From an uncultured Spirochaeta sp. (GTDB lineage Bacteria; Spirochaetota; Spirochaetia; DTKZ01), in assembly GCA_937140905.1 (NCBI GenBank), contig CAKZQO010000083.1:1-40861 (forward strand): 40,861 nt of DNA. Reading direction: 5' to 3'. Below, one piece after another: positions 1 through 6,347 of this stretch (the first letter of the stretch is position 1; each line of letters opens with the position of its first letter). Under the pieces are notes generated by a model. It was not told the origin of the DNA. It was given only the letters and a program-made list of their open reading frames with translations, and made no database searches. The position numbers were made by a program, and so were the translations under genes.

Positions 1-2
1 CT

Positions 3-293
3 ACCGCTAGTCCTGGCTTCTTCTTAGGTAAGAATCCACGGAATCCCAAGGAAGTTGCTACCCTCCGGTTGGTGCCAACCGTGCGGGATACCTTCAAGAA
101 GTTCGGGATTTCCCAAGCAAACTTCGATTCCATGCCCAACTACTGGGATACCTATCCTCACAACATCAAGAAGCGGACGGACCGAACGCGGGAATGCGCC
201 GTGTGCCATGAGGAAAAGACGTATTTCCTCACCGAGGAGATGTTGATAAAAGAGGGCTCGGAAGCGAATAAAAAGCTGATCTTCCACCACTAA
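3..293 (+). CDS. C-terminal part of a c-type (probably multiheme) cytochrome, cut by window edge
   Basis: The reading frame is open from the first bases of the window, so only the last 96 residues are seen. The ttg at 69 in the ORF track is unlikely to be the real start because the frame continues upstream without a stop. Near the C-terminus there is a CAVCH motif, the CxxCH site for covalent heme attachment, followed by a charged tail rich in Lys and Glu. Such tails with a last CxxCH are common in periplasmic or membrane-bound multiheme cytochromes, but only one heme site is visible, so heme number and partner are unknown. The gene is followed by a strong hairpin terminator. It is probably the last gene of a respiratory operon lying upstream. 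Confidence 0.6.
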   Translation, partial: TASPGFFLGKNPRNPKEVATLRLVPTVRDTFKKFGISQANFDSMPNYWDTYPHNIKKRTDRTRECAVCHEEKTYFLTEEMLIKEGSEANKKLIFHH

Positions 294-327
294 ACGGGCG
301 GCTTATTGTTCCTGTATACTGTCCAAG

Positions 328-353
328 GCTCCCTTCTAAAGGGGGCTTTTTTT
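328..353 (+). terminator. Rho-independent terminator after the cytochrome gene
   Basis: GGCTCCCTT, a three-base loop, then AAGGGGGC form an eight-pair stem with one G-T wobble, followed directly by seven T residues. It lies about 35 bases after the cytochrome stop codon and suits plus-strand termination. Confidence 0.85.
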
Positions 354-363
354 ACACGATTTC

Positions 364-522
364 TCACTTCGCGCCGGATACTAGATACCCAAGTAAGGCT
401 CCATACAGGATGCTAATGTATGGATTCGAAGTAATGGGGCATGCGCCCGTGCGACAACCGATGAATTTATAATAGGCAAATCCCGCTGCTCCACCCAAAA
501 GAACGGCTAATACTGTCCCCAT
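364..522 (-). CDS. Small membrane protein, DUF6132-like
   Basis: This 52-residue protein starts at the ATG with a GGAGG box five bases upstream; the 74-residue version in the ORF track begins further up without a ribosome binding site. It has two short hydrophobic, glycine-rich segments (about residues 3-20 and 32-50) joined by a loop carrying GCRTGACPITSNP. The Cys-x-x-Gly-x-Cys-Pro plus Ser-Asn-Pro pattern is that of the DUF6132 family as I recall it. Its function is unknown. The two loop cysteines could bind metal or form a disulfide. Its place next to arsenic and metal genes suggests a role in metal or redox homeostasis, but this is inference. Confidence 0.6.
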   Translation of the reverse strand: MGTVLAVLLGGAAGFAYYKFIGCRTGACPITSNPYISILYGALLGYLVSGAK

Positions 523-623
523 CTGATCCTCCACTGATGAAAAGATTCTTTCATGGAGAAATATAACAAATATAATATATGATAGCAATCCTATATATAC
601 AATTTAAGACAGGAAAAATTATG

Positions 624-665
624 TTGACGTGGAAAAACCCTCGTATTATATTGAGCATAAGCTCA
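624..665 (+). promoter_or_regulatory. Promoter with overlapping inverted repeat, upstream of the DUF5320-like gene
   Basis: TTGACG (624-629), a 17-base spacer and TATATT (647-652) form a good sigma-70 type promoter. The inverted repeat TGAGC-ATAA-GCTCA (652-665) starts at the last base of the -10 box and covers the expected transcription start, the position of a repressor operator. A metal-responsive ArsR/SmtB-type repressor would fit the context, but the half sites do not match the candidate operator at arsR. Confidence 0.55.
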
Positions 666-693
666 TAATAAACTATATATGCAGGAGGTTTCT

Positions 694-969
694 ATGCCTT
701 GTGGAGACGGAACAGGACCCCTTGGGCATGGTCCCAGCGTAGGTGCCGGAAGGTTTGGATTGTATAGGGGATGGGGATGCCACCAAGACCACCGAGGGTA
801 CGGTCATTTTGCTAAAGGTCCCTTCTCGTGGGGATACGGAGTCCCATACTCCTTAACCCCGGAAGAGGAAAAGATGTTTCTGAAACAGCGGGCAGAATGG
901 ATCGCGAAGCAACAGGAATGGATCCAACAGCGCTTGAAAGATCTGGGCGAACAGGAGAATCCTTCCTAA
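694..969 (+). CDS. DUF5320-like Gly-rich small protein with C-terminal coiled coil
   Basis: The start is the ATG at 694, which has GGAGG seven bases upstream; the frame also opens earlier at 679 but without a ribosome binding site. The 91-residue product begins MPCGDGTGPLGHGP, the Gly/Pro-rich opening typical of DUF5320 family proteins (usually MPGGDRTGPxGxGP). It continues with a Gly/His/aromatic region and ends in a Glu/Lys/Gln-rich helix (about residues 53-88), likely a coiled coil. Family members often sit near NifB/NifX-type iron-molybdenum cofactor proteins in anaerobes; their function is not known. It has its own promoter with an operator-like repeat. Confidence 0.6.
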   Translation: MPCGDGTGPLGHGPSVGAGRFGLYRGWGCHQDHRGYGHFAKGPFSWGYGVPYSLTPEEEKMFLKQRAEWIAKQQEWIQQRLKDLGEQENPS

Positions 970-998
970 AGGGAACAGCGCGGTTCCCGAAGCTGAAC

Positions 999-1433
999 TT
1001 AGGGTAGGCTTTCTGGCAGAGTTTCCACGAATGCCCGTATTTGATCCCGTACCCGGCGATAGACGGCGAGCTTTTCCTCTTCGGAGGTAAGGTTTGCCGA
1101 AAGCCGGGGTGGATCATCGAACCTCACATGGAGCCGTTTCACGGGGCCGGGAAAGACGGGGCAAGTTTCGTTCGCGTGATCACACACGGTGATCACATAA
1201 TCGAAGGGAATATGGAACAGGTCGCGGACGTGTTTGGAGGTATGGTGAGAAATATCTACCCCCGCTTCCTTCATCACCTGCACCGCGTACGGGTTGAGTC
1301 CATGAACTTCAATTCCCGCAGAGTACGGTTCCAATACGTCCCCTTTTAGATGTCGTGCCCAACCTTCCGCCATCTGGCTCCGGCAGGAATTACCCGTGCA
1401 TAAAAAGAGGATTTTCTTTTTCTTGTTTTTCAA
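999..1433 (-). CDS. arsC: Arsenate reductase, thioredoxin-coupled (LMW phosphatase fold)
   Basis: This 144-residue protein would reduce arsenate to arsenite in the cytoplasm using a Cys relay recharged by thioredoxin. CTGNSCRS (residues 12-19) is the CX5R phosphate-binding loop with the nucleophilic Cys. VCDHANETC supplies the second and third redox cysteines, and the spacing is as in the Staphylococcus pI258/Bacillus ArsC class. The start is a TTG right after GGGTGGAG, with a somewhat short spacing; no ATG lies between it and the P-loop. It is the last gene in a minus-strand series arsR, hydrolase, arsC. Its arsenite product needs an exporter; the acr3 in this window is broken, so one of the permeases may serve instead. 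Confidence 0.9.
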   Translation of the reverse strand: MKNKKKKILFLCTGNSCRSQMAEGWARHLKGDVLEPYSAGIEVHGLNPYAVQVMKEAGVDISHHTSKHVRDLFHIPFDYVITVCDHANETCPVFPGPVKRLHVRFDDPPRLSANLTSEEEKLAVYRRVRDQIRAFVETLPESLP

Positions 1434-1453
1434 TTCTCCACCCTTTGATTGGC

Positions 1454-1485
1454 GGCAGAAGATACAACTATTCTCAGATTCTGCC
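1454..1485. repeat. Inverted repeat between hydrolase and arsC
   Basis: GGCAGAA and TTCTGCC form a perfect seven-pair inverted repeat separated by 18 bases, in the 88-base gap between the two minus-strand genes. There is no T-run, so it is not an obvious terminator. It could be an mRNA processing hairpin or a binding site. Confidence 0.35.
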
Positions 1486-1521
1486 TGTTCGTTCTAAATC
1501 GGGACCCTGCCGGCTAAAAGT

Positions 1522-2355
1522 TTAGCGAGTTAAACCATCCAAAAAGGTTTCTAGTTCCCTGTTCCACCGCTCTGCCTGTTCGACATTGGGTAAGTGACGG
1601 GAGTTGGGTATTATAGCCATTCTCGAACCTTTTATCCGTTTGTGGATTTCCTCGGCTACCGATACGGGCGTTCCAGGATCTTCCTCGCCTACCAGGATCA
1701 GAGTGGGAGTGCGGATAGAGGTTAACTTCTCTAGATTGTCCAGTCTCATGATGGCCTGCACACAGCCTATGTAGCCGGCGACCGGCGTTTTTAAGAACTG
1801 TGCCTCGATCGCTTCATAAATAGCGGGACGTCTTTTTCGGAAGGGCTCGGTGAACCACCGTTCCATGGTCCCTTCCAGAAGAGGTTTTAACCCTTCCCGT
1901 TTTACCTGCTCGATCCTCTGTTCCCAGACTTTGATCGCTTCGGGAGGGGTACGAGCTGAAGTATCGGAGAGGGTGAGACTCAACAGCCGGTCGGGATGTC
2001 GAAGAGCGAGTTCCTGACCGATCATCCCTCCCATCGAGAGTCCCACGAAGTGGACCTTATCGATCTCGAGGCTGTCTAGAAGCGCCAGTACATCGTCTGC
2101 CAGAATCTGGAACGTGTAGGGGCCTTCGGGAGCTTCGCTCTTTCCATGTCCCCGGGTATCGAACCGGAGGAGCCGGAAGGAGTGTTGGAAATGCTTCACC
2201 TGCGGCTCCCACATCACCGTGGACGAAGCTAGAGAATGGCTAAACATGAGAACGGGTGCTCTATCGGGGCCTTCGAGAACGTAGTGGATCTTAGGCCTAT
2301 AAGTATGTGCGTGTGCCATGAGAATAGGGTAATGTGGTTGGATCGGATCCGTCAA
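1522..2355 (-). CDS. Alpha/beta hydrolase, 3-oxoadipate enol-lactonase-like
   Basis: This cytoplasmic hydrolase of about 277 residues has a PcaD-like layout. An HSLAS oxyanion-hole segment lies near residue 40, the nucleophile elbow GLSMGG near residue 105, the acid Asp in the GEEDPGTP segment, and the catalytic His in SRHLP. A cap domain sits between the elbow and the Asp. The substrate is unknown; PcaD-like names are often given to general esterases. The start is uncertain: a TTG at 2355 has no clear ribosome binding site, and an ATG at 2319 lies closer to where the family fold begins. It lies 34 bases after arsR and before arsC, so it is probably co-transcribed with them, which is unusual for an ars operon. 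Confidence 0.75.
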   Translation of the reverse strand: MTDPIQPHYPILMAHAHTYRPKIHYVLEGPDRAPVLMFSHSLASSTVMWEPQVKHFQHSFRLLRFDTRGHGKSEAPEGPYTFQILADDVLALLDSLEIDKVHFVGLSMGGMIGQELALRHPDRLLSLTLSDTSARTPPEAIKVWEQRIEQVKREGLKPLLEGTMERWFTEPFRKRRPAIYEAIEAQFLKTPVAGYIGCVQAIMRLDNLEKLTSIRTPTLILVGEEDPGTPVSVAEEIHKRIKGSRMAIIPNSRHLPNVEQAERWNRELETFLDGLTR

Positions 2356-2389
2356 GGGAGCGTCATTACCTTGTCACGAACCTGTTTGA

Positions 2390-2728
2390 TTAGGTTAATC
2401 GTTCTAAAATACGGGAGTAATGCTTGTGCTTTTCTTCCAATAGAGGAACCAGTTTTTGCAACGCATCGAGCACGCATCGGCAACGGAGTTTGTAAAACAC
2501 CATGTTTCCCCGTTTCTCATCTACCACGATTCCCGCTTGCCGGAGGATCGAGAGGTGCTTGGAAACGGTAGAGGTATCGGACCCCACTAGGGCGGTGAGT
2601 TCGCACACGCAGTGAGGCTTTTCTCCCAATGCTTCCACCATAAGGAGGCGGGAAGGGTGGGATAGAGCTTTGAGGATTCCGGAGACTTCGTTCAAGCGGT
2701 TCGGATCGAATCGCTCTTGTCCTTCCAT
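2390..2728 (-). CDS. arsR: ArsR/SmtB-family metalloid-responsive repressor
   Basis: This 112-residue winged-helix repressor should release DNA when it binds As(III) or Sb(III). The helix-turn-helix region reads ALSHPSRLLMVEAL followed by SDTSTVSKHLSILRQAGIV, as in ArsR proteins. The HCVCEL segment places Cys40 and Cys42 at the metal-binding position of classical ArsR (ELCVCDL type). A further CRC pair lies near the C-terminus. The ATG start is only seven bases from a -10 box, so the mRNA appears leaderless. The gene leads the arsR-hydrolase-arsC series and is divergent from the split permease genes; a candidate operator covers its promoter, suggesting autorepression. Confidence 0.9.
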   Translation of the reverse strand: MEGQERFDPNRLNEVSGILKALSHPSRLLMVEALGEKPHCVCELTALVGSDTSTVSKHLSILRQAGIVVDEKRGNMVFYKLRCRCVLDALQKLVPLLEEKHKHYSRILERLT

Positions 2729-2735
2729 AAAAATT

Positions 2736-2764
2736 AGTCTAATCTATCTTAGGCTATTTGGCAA
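2736..2764 (-). promoter_or_regulatory. arsR promoter with overlapping operator-like inverted repeat
   Basis: On the minus strand TTGCCA (2764-2759), a 17-base spacer and TAGACT (2741-2736) form a promoter, and only seven bases separate the -10 box from the arsR ATG. The imperfect inverted repeat AGTCTAA-TCTATC-TTAGGCT (2736-2755, one mismatch) covers the -10 box and part of the spacer, ideal for repression by ArsR. Binding by ArsR is inferred. Confidence 0.6.
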
Positions 2765-2843
2765 GGTATGCAAAGACCAAGGGGCTCATATCTTTATTCC
2801 AAGATAAAGCAACGGGTTTGATACTAAAATTGAGGGCGCTTAT

Positions 2844-3323
2844 ATGGAATACGTGTTTTACGGAATCGCGGTAAGCTGTTTGATCCTTTCCTGGGTAAAG
2901 GATAGGCAAAAAACTCTAAAGGGGCTAAGGAAAGCCTGGAAAAGCCTTGAGGCCATTCTGCCCCAATTGCTGGGAATACTCCTTTTCACGGGGATCGTGA
3001 TCGCATGGACAAACCCTGAAACGATCTCTAGGGTGATCGGGGTGAAATCGGGATGGTTGGGTACTGTTGGAGCGGCTGTAGTCGGGTCCTTAACGCTGAT
3101 ACCAGGTTTCGTGGCTTTCCCTATGGCGGCCATGCTCCTAACGAACGGCGCAGGGTACACGCAGATCGCCGCTTTCGTGTCGACTCTTATGATGGTAGGA
3201 GTGGTGACCTTTCCCATGGAACGGATGTACTTTGGCACCAAGGTGGCTTTGGTGCGAAACCTGTTGGCTTTCCTGTTCTCCTTTCTCGTGGCGGGGGTGA
3301 TTGGATGGGTGCATGGAATGTGA
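2844..3323 (+). CDS. Half-size permease, N-terminal partner (DUF318/ArsP-like half)
   Basis: This 159-residue protein has about four membrane segments. Its core segment IPGFVAFPMAAMLL, followed by a stretch ending TFPMERMYFGTKVAL, can be laid over a matching part of the next gene (AGPLYGAFPVAAVFL and KIPMFLFEGQSLGWKFAL). The two genes therefore look like the two homologous halves of one permease encoded separately. The start ATG has GAGGG upstream. The next gene starts before this one ends, so the two are translationally coupled and probably form a heterodimer. The family resembles permeases found with arsenic genes, but the substrate is not shown by the sequence. Confidence 0.65.
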   Translation: MEYVFYGIAVSCLILSWVKDRQKTLKGLRKAWKSLEAILPQLLGILLFTGIVIAWTNPETISRVIGVKSGWLGTVGAAVVGSLTLIPGFVAFPMAAMLLTNGAGYTQIAAFVSTLMMVGVVTFPMERMYFGTKVALVRNLLAFLFSFLVAGVIGWVHGM

Positions 3324-3862
3324 AAGGATTCCTCGGAAGATATCGTTTCTTTCTTGCCATGGGGCTTCTCTGGGTAGGGTTGTACTTCGGGAAAACCGAT
3401 CTTGCAGTAAGCTCTCTGGAAGTGTGCTGGTACAGTTTAAAGGAAATGCTCATCGTGATTCCTCCTATATTCATCCTGGTAGGGTTGTTCGATGTGTGGG
3501 TACCGAAGGAAAAGGTGGTGCGATTCATGGGGAAAGGAGCGGGTTTCCGGGGGGTTCTCCTGTCTTTCCTAACGGGAGCCCTGGCAGCGGGGCCTCTGTA
3601 TGGTGCCTTTCCCGTGGCGGCGGTTTTTTTGAAAAAGAACGCTAGCCTCTCGAACGTGTTCATCTTTTTGGGAGCCTGGTCCACCATGAAAATTCCCATG
3701 TTCCTGTTCGAGGGACAGTCTTTGGGGTGGAAGTTTGCGCTAACCCGTCTTTGCTTGAATATTCCCGGAATTCTATTGATCGCCTATGTCCTTACCAAAA
3801 TGCTCGAACCAGATGAAGAACAGTGGATTCGGCAGCAGGCGGACGACCTGACTCTGCGATGA
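3305..3862 (+). CDS. Half-size permease, C-terminal partner
   Basis: The start is the ATG at 3305, preceded by GGGGGTG; the longer frame in the ORF track (from 3053) runs inside the previous gene and is not real. The 185-residue product has about five hydrophobic segments. It shares the Gly...FPxAAxxL...PM...GxKxALxR pattern with the preceding half-permease. It overlaps that gene by 19 bases, so the two are almost certainly co-translated. The pair probably moves a metalloid or metal-thiol species across the inner membrane, given arsR, CDF and ArsP-like neighbours. Substrate and direction are inferred. Confidence 0.65.
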   Translation: MGAWNVKGFLGRYRFFLAMGLLWVGLYFGKTDLAVSSLEVCWYSLKEMLIVIPPIFILVGLFDVWVPKEKVVRFMGKGAGFRGVLLSFLTGALAAGPLYGAFPVAAVFLKKNASLSNVFIFLGAWSTMKIPMFLFEGQSLGWKFALTRLCLNIPGILLIAYVLTKMLEPDEEQWIRQQADDLTLR

Positions 3863-3885
3863 CTAATGAGTGAGTTGGGTTAAAC

Positions 3886-3921
3886 TTGACAAGTGTATTG
3901 ATATTTGGCTATATTACCAAA
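3886..3921 (+). promoter_or_regulatory. Promoter and inverted repeat upstream of the CDF transporter
   Basis: A perfect TTGACA (3886-3891) is followed by an 18-base spacer and TATATT (3910-3915). The inverted repeat TTTGG-N8-CCAAA (3904-3921) brackets the -10 box and may be an operator. The CDF, thioredoxin and ArsP-type genes downstream are closely spaced and could all be read from here. Confidence 0.6.
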
Positions 3922-3943
3922 AAGCATAGCGCTTTAGACAAAA

Positions 3944-4876
3944 ATGGAAAAGGAGAACGGAGGGTTGGAACATACACATCGACACGGTGAAGGACACGAA
4001 CTTTCGGGGATACGTCTGGGAGTTGTCACTGCGCTGAATCTTACCATCACGGTCGCCGAAGTGGTGGGAGGGGTATTGAGCGGTAGTTTAGCCCTCCTAT
4101 CGGATGCCCTTCATAACTTGGGGGATTCGGCTGCCATCGTCACCAGTTGGGTGGCCCATCGAATCGCGGGAAGGCCCCATACTCTGGAGAAAACCTACGG
4201 GTTCAAACGAGCGGAAGTATTGGCCGCTTTATTCAACGCGCTAGTCCTCTTTGGCCTCTCTTTTTTTCTAATTGGAGAGGCATACCGTAGATTTGTGGCT
4301 CCTGAGCCGATCAAAGGGGGACTGATGCTTACCGTGGCGATCATTGGCCTAATGGGGAACTTAGCCTCGGTGTTCCTGTTGAAACGGGATTCCCGGGAAA
4401 ACATGAACATTCGATCTAGTTATCTCCATCTGTTGAGTGACAGTATCTCTTCCGTAGGGGTCATTCTAGGTGGGATCGCGATTGGCCTCTGGAACATTGT
4501 ATGGATCGATCCTTTGATCACGGTGCTCATTTCCCTCTACATCCTTCGAGAAACCTGGAACATCATAAAAGAAACAGTGGATATCCTGATGCAGGCTTCC
4601 CCCCGGATCGACTACGAAGAGCTGAAGCAAGCGGTGGAATCAGTAGGGGGCGTGAAGAACCTTCATCACGTGCACCTATGGAGGTCGGACGAAAAATCCA
4701 TCTATTTCGAGGGGCATGTGGACGTGGAGGATATGCGGGTTTGCGATGCCCAGCGTATCATCGAAGATATTCAGAAAATCCTTCAAAAGCGGTTTGGTAT
4801 CGGTCACGCCACTATCCAGGTGGAAACCGACCGGTGTGAGGACAAGGAAATCGTAAAAACAAAACACAAAGAATAA
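3944..4876 (+). CDS. Cation diffusion facilitator (CDF) metal exporter, CzcD/ZitB-like
   Basis: This inner-membrane proton/metal antiporter of about 310 residues probably exports Zn(II), Cd(II) or Co(II). It has a His-rich N-terminus (HTHRHGEGHE), six membrane helices, metal-site residues in SDALHNLGDS (helix 2) and HLLSDSISS (helix 5), and a cytoplasmic C-terminal domain of the usual ferredoxin-like fold with HHVHLW. The start is uncertain: the ATG at 3944 has no ribosome binding site, while the in-frame TTG at 3965 has AGGAG nine bases upstream and would give the typical M-E-H-T-H-R-H opening. The gene heads a run CDF, thioredoxin-like protein, permease. Neighbours suggest general metal defence. 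Confidence 0.9.
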   Translation: MEKENGGLEHTHRHGEGHELSGIRLGVVTALNLTITVAEVVGGVLSGSLALLSDALHNLGDSAAIVTSWVAHRIAGRPHTLEKTYGFKRAEVLAALFNALVLFGLSFFLIGEAYRRFVAPEPIKGGLMLTVAIIGLMGNLASVFLLKRDSRENMNIRSSYLHLLSDSISSVGVILGGIAIGLWNIVWIDPLITVLISLYILRETWNIIKETVDILMQASPRIDYEELKQAVESVGGVKNLHHVHLWRSDEKSIYFEGHVDVEDMRVCDAQRIIEDIQKILQKRFGIGHATIQVETDRCEDKEIVKTKHKE

Positions 4877-4896
4877 AATAAATTGAGGAGGAAGAT

Positions 4897-5139
4897 ATGC
4901 GGATTCAGATTCTAGGGACAGGGTGTCCTAAATGTCGACTTTTGGAAGAACACGCCCGTCAAGCCGTGAAGGAATTAGGAGTGAACGCGGAAATCGAAAA
5001 AGTAACGGAGATCGAAGAGATTATGCGATTTGGAGTGATGGTAACTCCTGCCTTGGCCATCAATGGAAATGTAAAGGCGTCGGGGCGGGTGCTCACCAAA
5101 GACCAGATCGCCGAATTGATCAGGAAAGAACGGAACTAG
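4897..5139 (+). CDS. Small thioredoxin-like protein (redox-active disulfide protein 2 type)
   Basis: This 80-residue thioredoxin-fold protein has a GTGCPKC active site at residues 7-13 and the cis-Pro in VTPAL. It lacks the extra helices of full thioredoxin, as in the TM0996/MTH895-type family. It has a strong GAGGAGG ribosome binding site. It sits 20 bases after the CDF gene and seven bases before the permease. Proteins of this family are very often encoded beside DUF318/ArsP-like permeases, which suggests a dithiol partner delivering or receiving a thiol-bound metalloid; this is inference from context. Confidence 0.85.
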   Translation: MRIQILGTGCPKCRLLEEHARQAVKELGVNAEIEKVTEIEEIMRFGVMVTPALAINGNVKASGRVLTKDQIAELIRKERN

Positions 5140-5146
5140 AACTTCC

Positions 5147-6334
5147 ATGGCACAGAAAGACCTTTCTCCCAATGGTAAGCTTCTGCTTACCGCGGGCGTA
5201 TTTTTAGTAGCCTACTTTACTCCCTTTGATTCTCCCCGGATGGCAGGGGCCGTACAGGAAGCCTTCCTGATGCTCTCTGAATATGCCCGGGATCACGTGC
5301 TTCTCTGCGTGGTGCCTGCCATGTTCATAGCGGGAGCTATCACCGTATTCTTGAACCAGCAAGCGGTGATCCGATATCTCGGGCCCAGCGCCCCCCGGCT
5401 CTTGGCGTACAGCGTCGCTTCCGTATCGGGAACGATCCTTGCCGTTTGCTCCTGCACGGTGCTTCCCCTTTTCAAAGGAATTTACAAAAAAGGTGCGGGG
5501 TTGGGGCCCGCGGTTTCTTTTTTGTACTCCGGGCCAGCCATCAATATCCTGGCCATCGTGCTCTCTTACAAGGTGTTTGGCTGGAAGATGGGATTCGCGC
5601 GGATGTTCGGTGCCGTAACATTCGCCTTTCTCATAGGCATGATTATGCAGGCGTTGTTCCGGAAGGAAGACGAAGAGCGTCTTGCCGATGAGAGGATGTT
5701 CCAGTATGCGGGGGATGTGTCGGACCGGACGCTCCTTCAGATGATCCTGTACATGACTTCCATGATCGGAATCTTGGTGTTCGTGAACTGGGCACCTTCG
5801 CGGGGAACCCTCCCTGTATGGGATTTCATCTATCAGTACAAGTACGCTATTACCGCTGCTTTCGTTCTGGTTCTGGTATACAGTCTGGTACGATGGTTCA
5901 GCCGGGACGAGATAAAGGATTGGACCCTTGCCACGAGGGACTTCAGCCTCCAGATCCTTCCCTACCTGTTCTTCGGGGTTCTAGTGGCAGGGTTCCTGCT
6001 GGGCCGTCCGGGCCATGAGGCATTGATTCCCAGCCGATGGGTTTCAGGGCTCGTGGGAGGGAACTCGATTTTCGCCAACTTCTTCGCCGCGGTAGCGGGA
6101 GCCTTCATGTACTTCGCCACCCTGACGGAAGTCCCCATCGTGCAAGGACTTTTGGGAAGCGGGATGGGGCAGGGGCCAGCTCTGGCATTGCTCCTCGCGG
6201 GCCCGAGCTTATCTCTCCCCAGTATGCTGGTGATTCATGGAGAACTGGGATTCAAGAAGACCGCCGCCTACGTACTCCTCGTAGTGGTACTGTCTACCCT
6301 CGCGGGATATGGGTTCGGCTCAATTGTCCGATAG
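5147..6334 (+). CDS. ArsP/DUF318-family permease
   Basis: This inner-membrane permease has 395 residues and eight to ten hydrophobic segments. The family signatures are AVCSCTVLPLFKGI, with a conserved Cys pair, and FLYSGPAINILAI in the first half. In the second half GAFMYFATLTEVPIVQGL and LLAGPSLSLPSML form the homologous repeat. A hydrophilic linker (about residues 178-200) separates the halves. Members include ArsP, which exports trivalent organoarsenicals, and the SO_0444 type linked to Cu/Zn efflux. No arsenic methyltransferase is visible nearby, so the substrate is open. It follows the thioredoxin-like gene by seven bases and precedes the broken acr3. Confidence 0.8.
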   Translation: MAQKDLSPNGKLLLTAGVFLVAYFTPFDSPRMAGAVQEAFLMLSEYARDHVLLCVVPAMFIAGAITVFLNQQAVIRYLGPSAPRLLAYSVASVSGTILAVCSCTVLPLFKGIYKKGAGLGPAVSFLYSGPAINILAIVLSYKVFGWKMGFARMFGAVTFAFLIGMIMQALFRKEDEERLADERMFQYAGDVSDRTLLQMILYMTSMIGILVFVNWAPSRGTLPVWDFIYQYKYAITAAFVLVLVYSLVRWFSRDEIKDWTLATRDFSLQILPYLFFGVLVAGFLLGRPGHEALIPSRWVSGLVGGNSIFANFFAAVAGAFMYFATLTEVPIVQGLLGSGMGQGPALALLLAGPSLSLPSMLVIHGELGFKKTAAYVLLVVVLSTLAGYGFGSIVR

Positions 6335-6347
6335 GCAGGAGATGTAG

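Noticed and set aside
3053-3304. N-terminal 84-residue extension of the second half-permease
   Set aside because: This part is the out-of-frame shadow of the first half-permease, with no hydrophobic pattern; the ATG at 3305 has a proper ribosome binding site.
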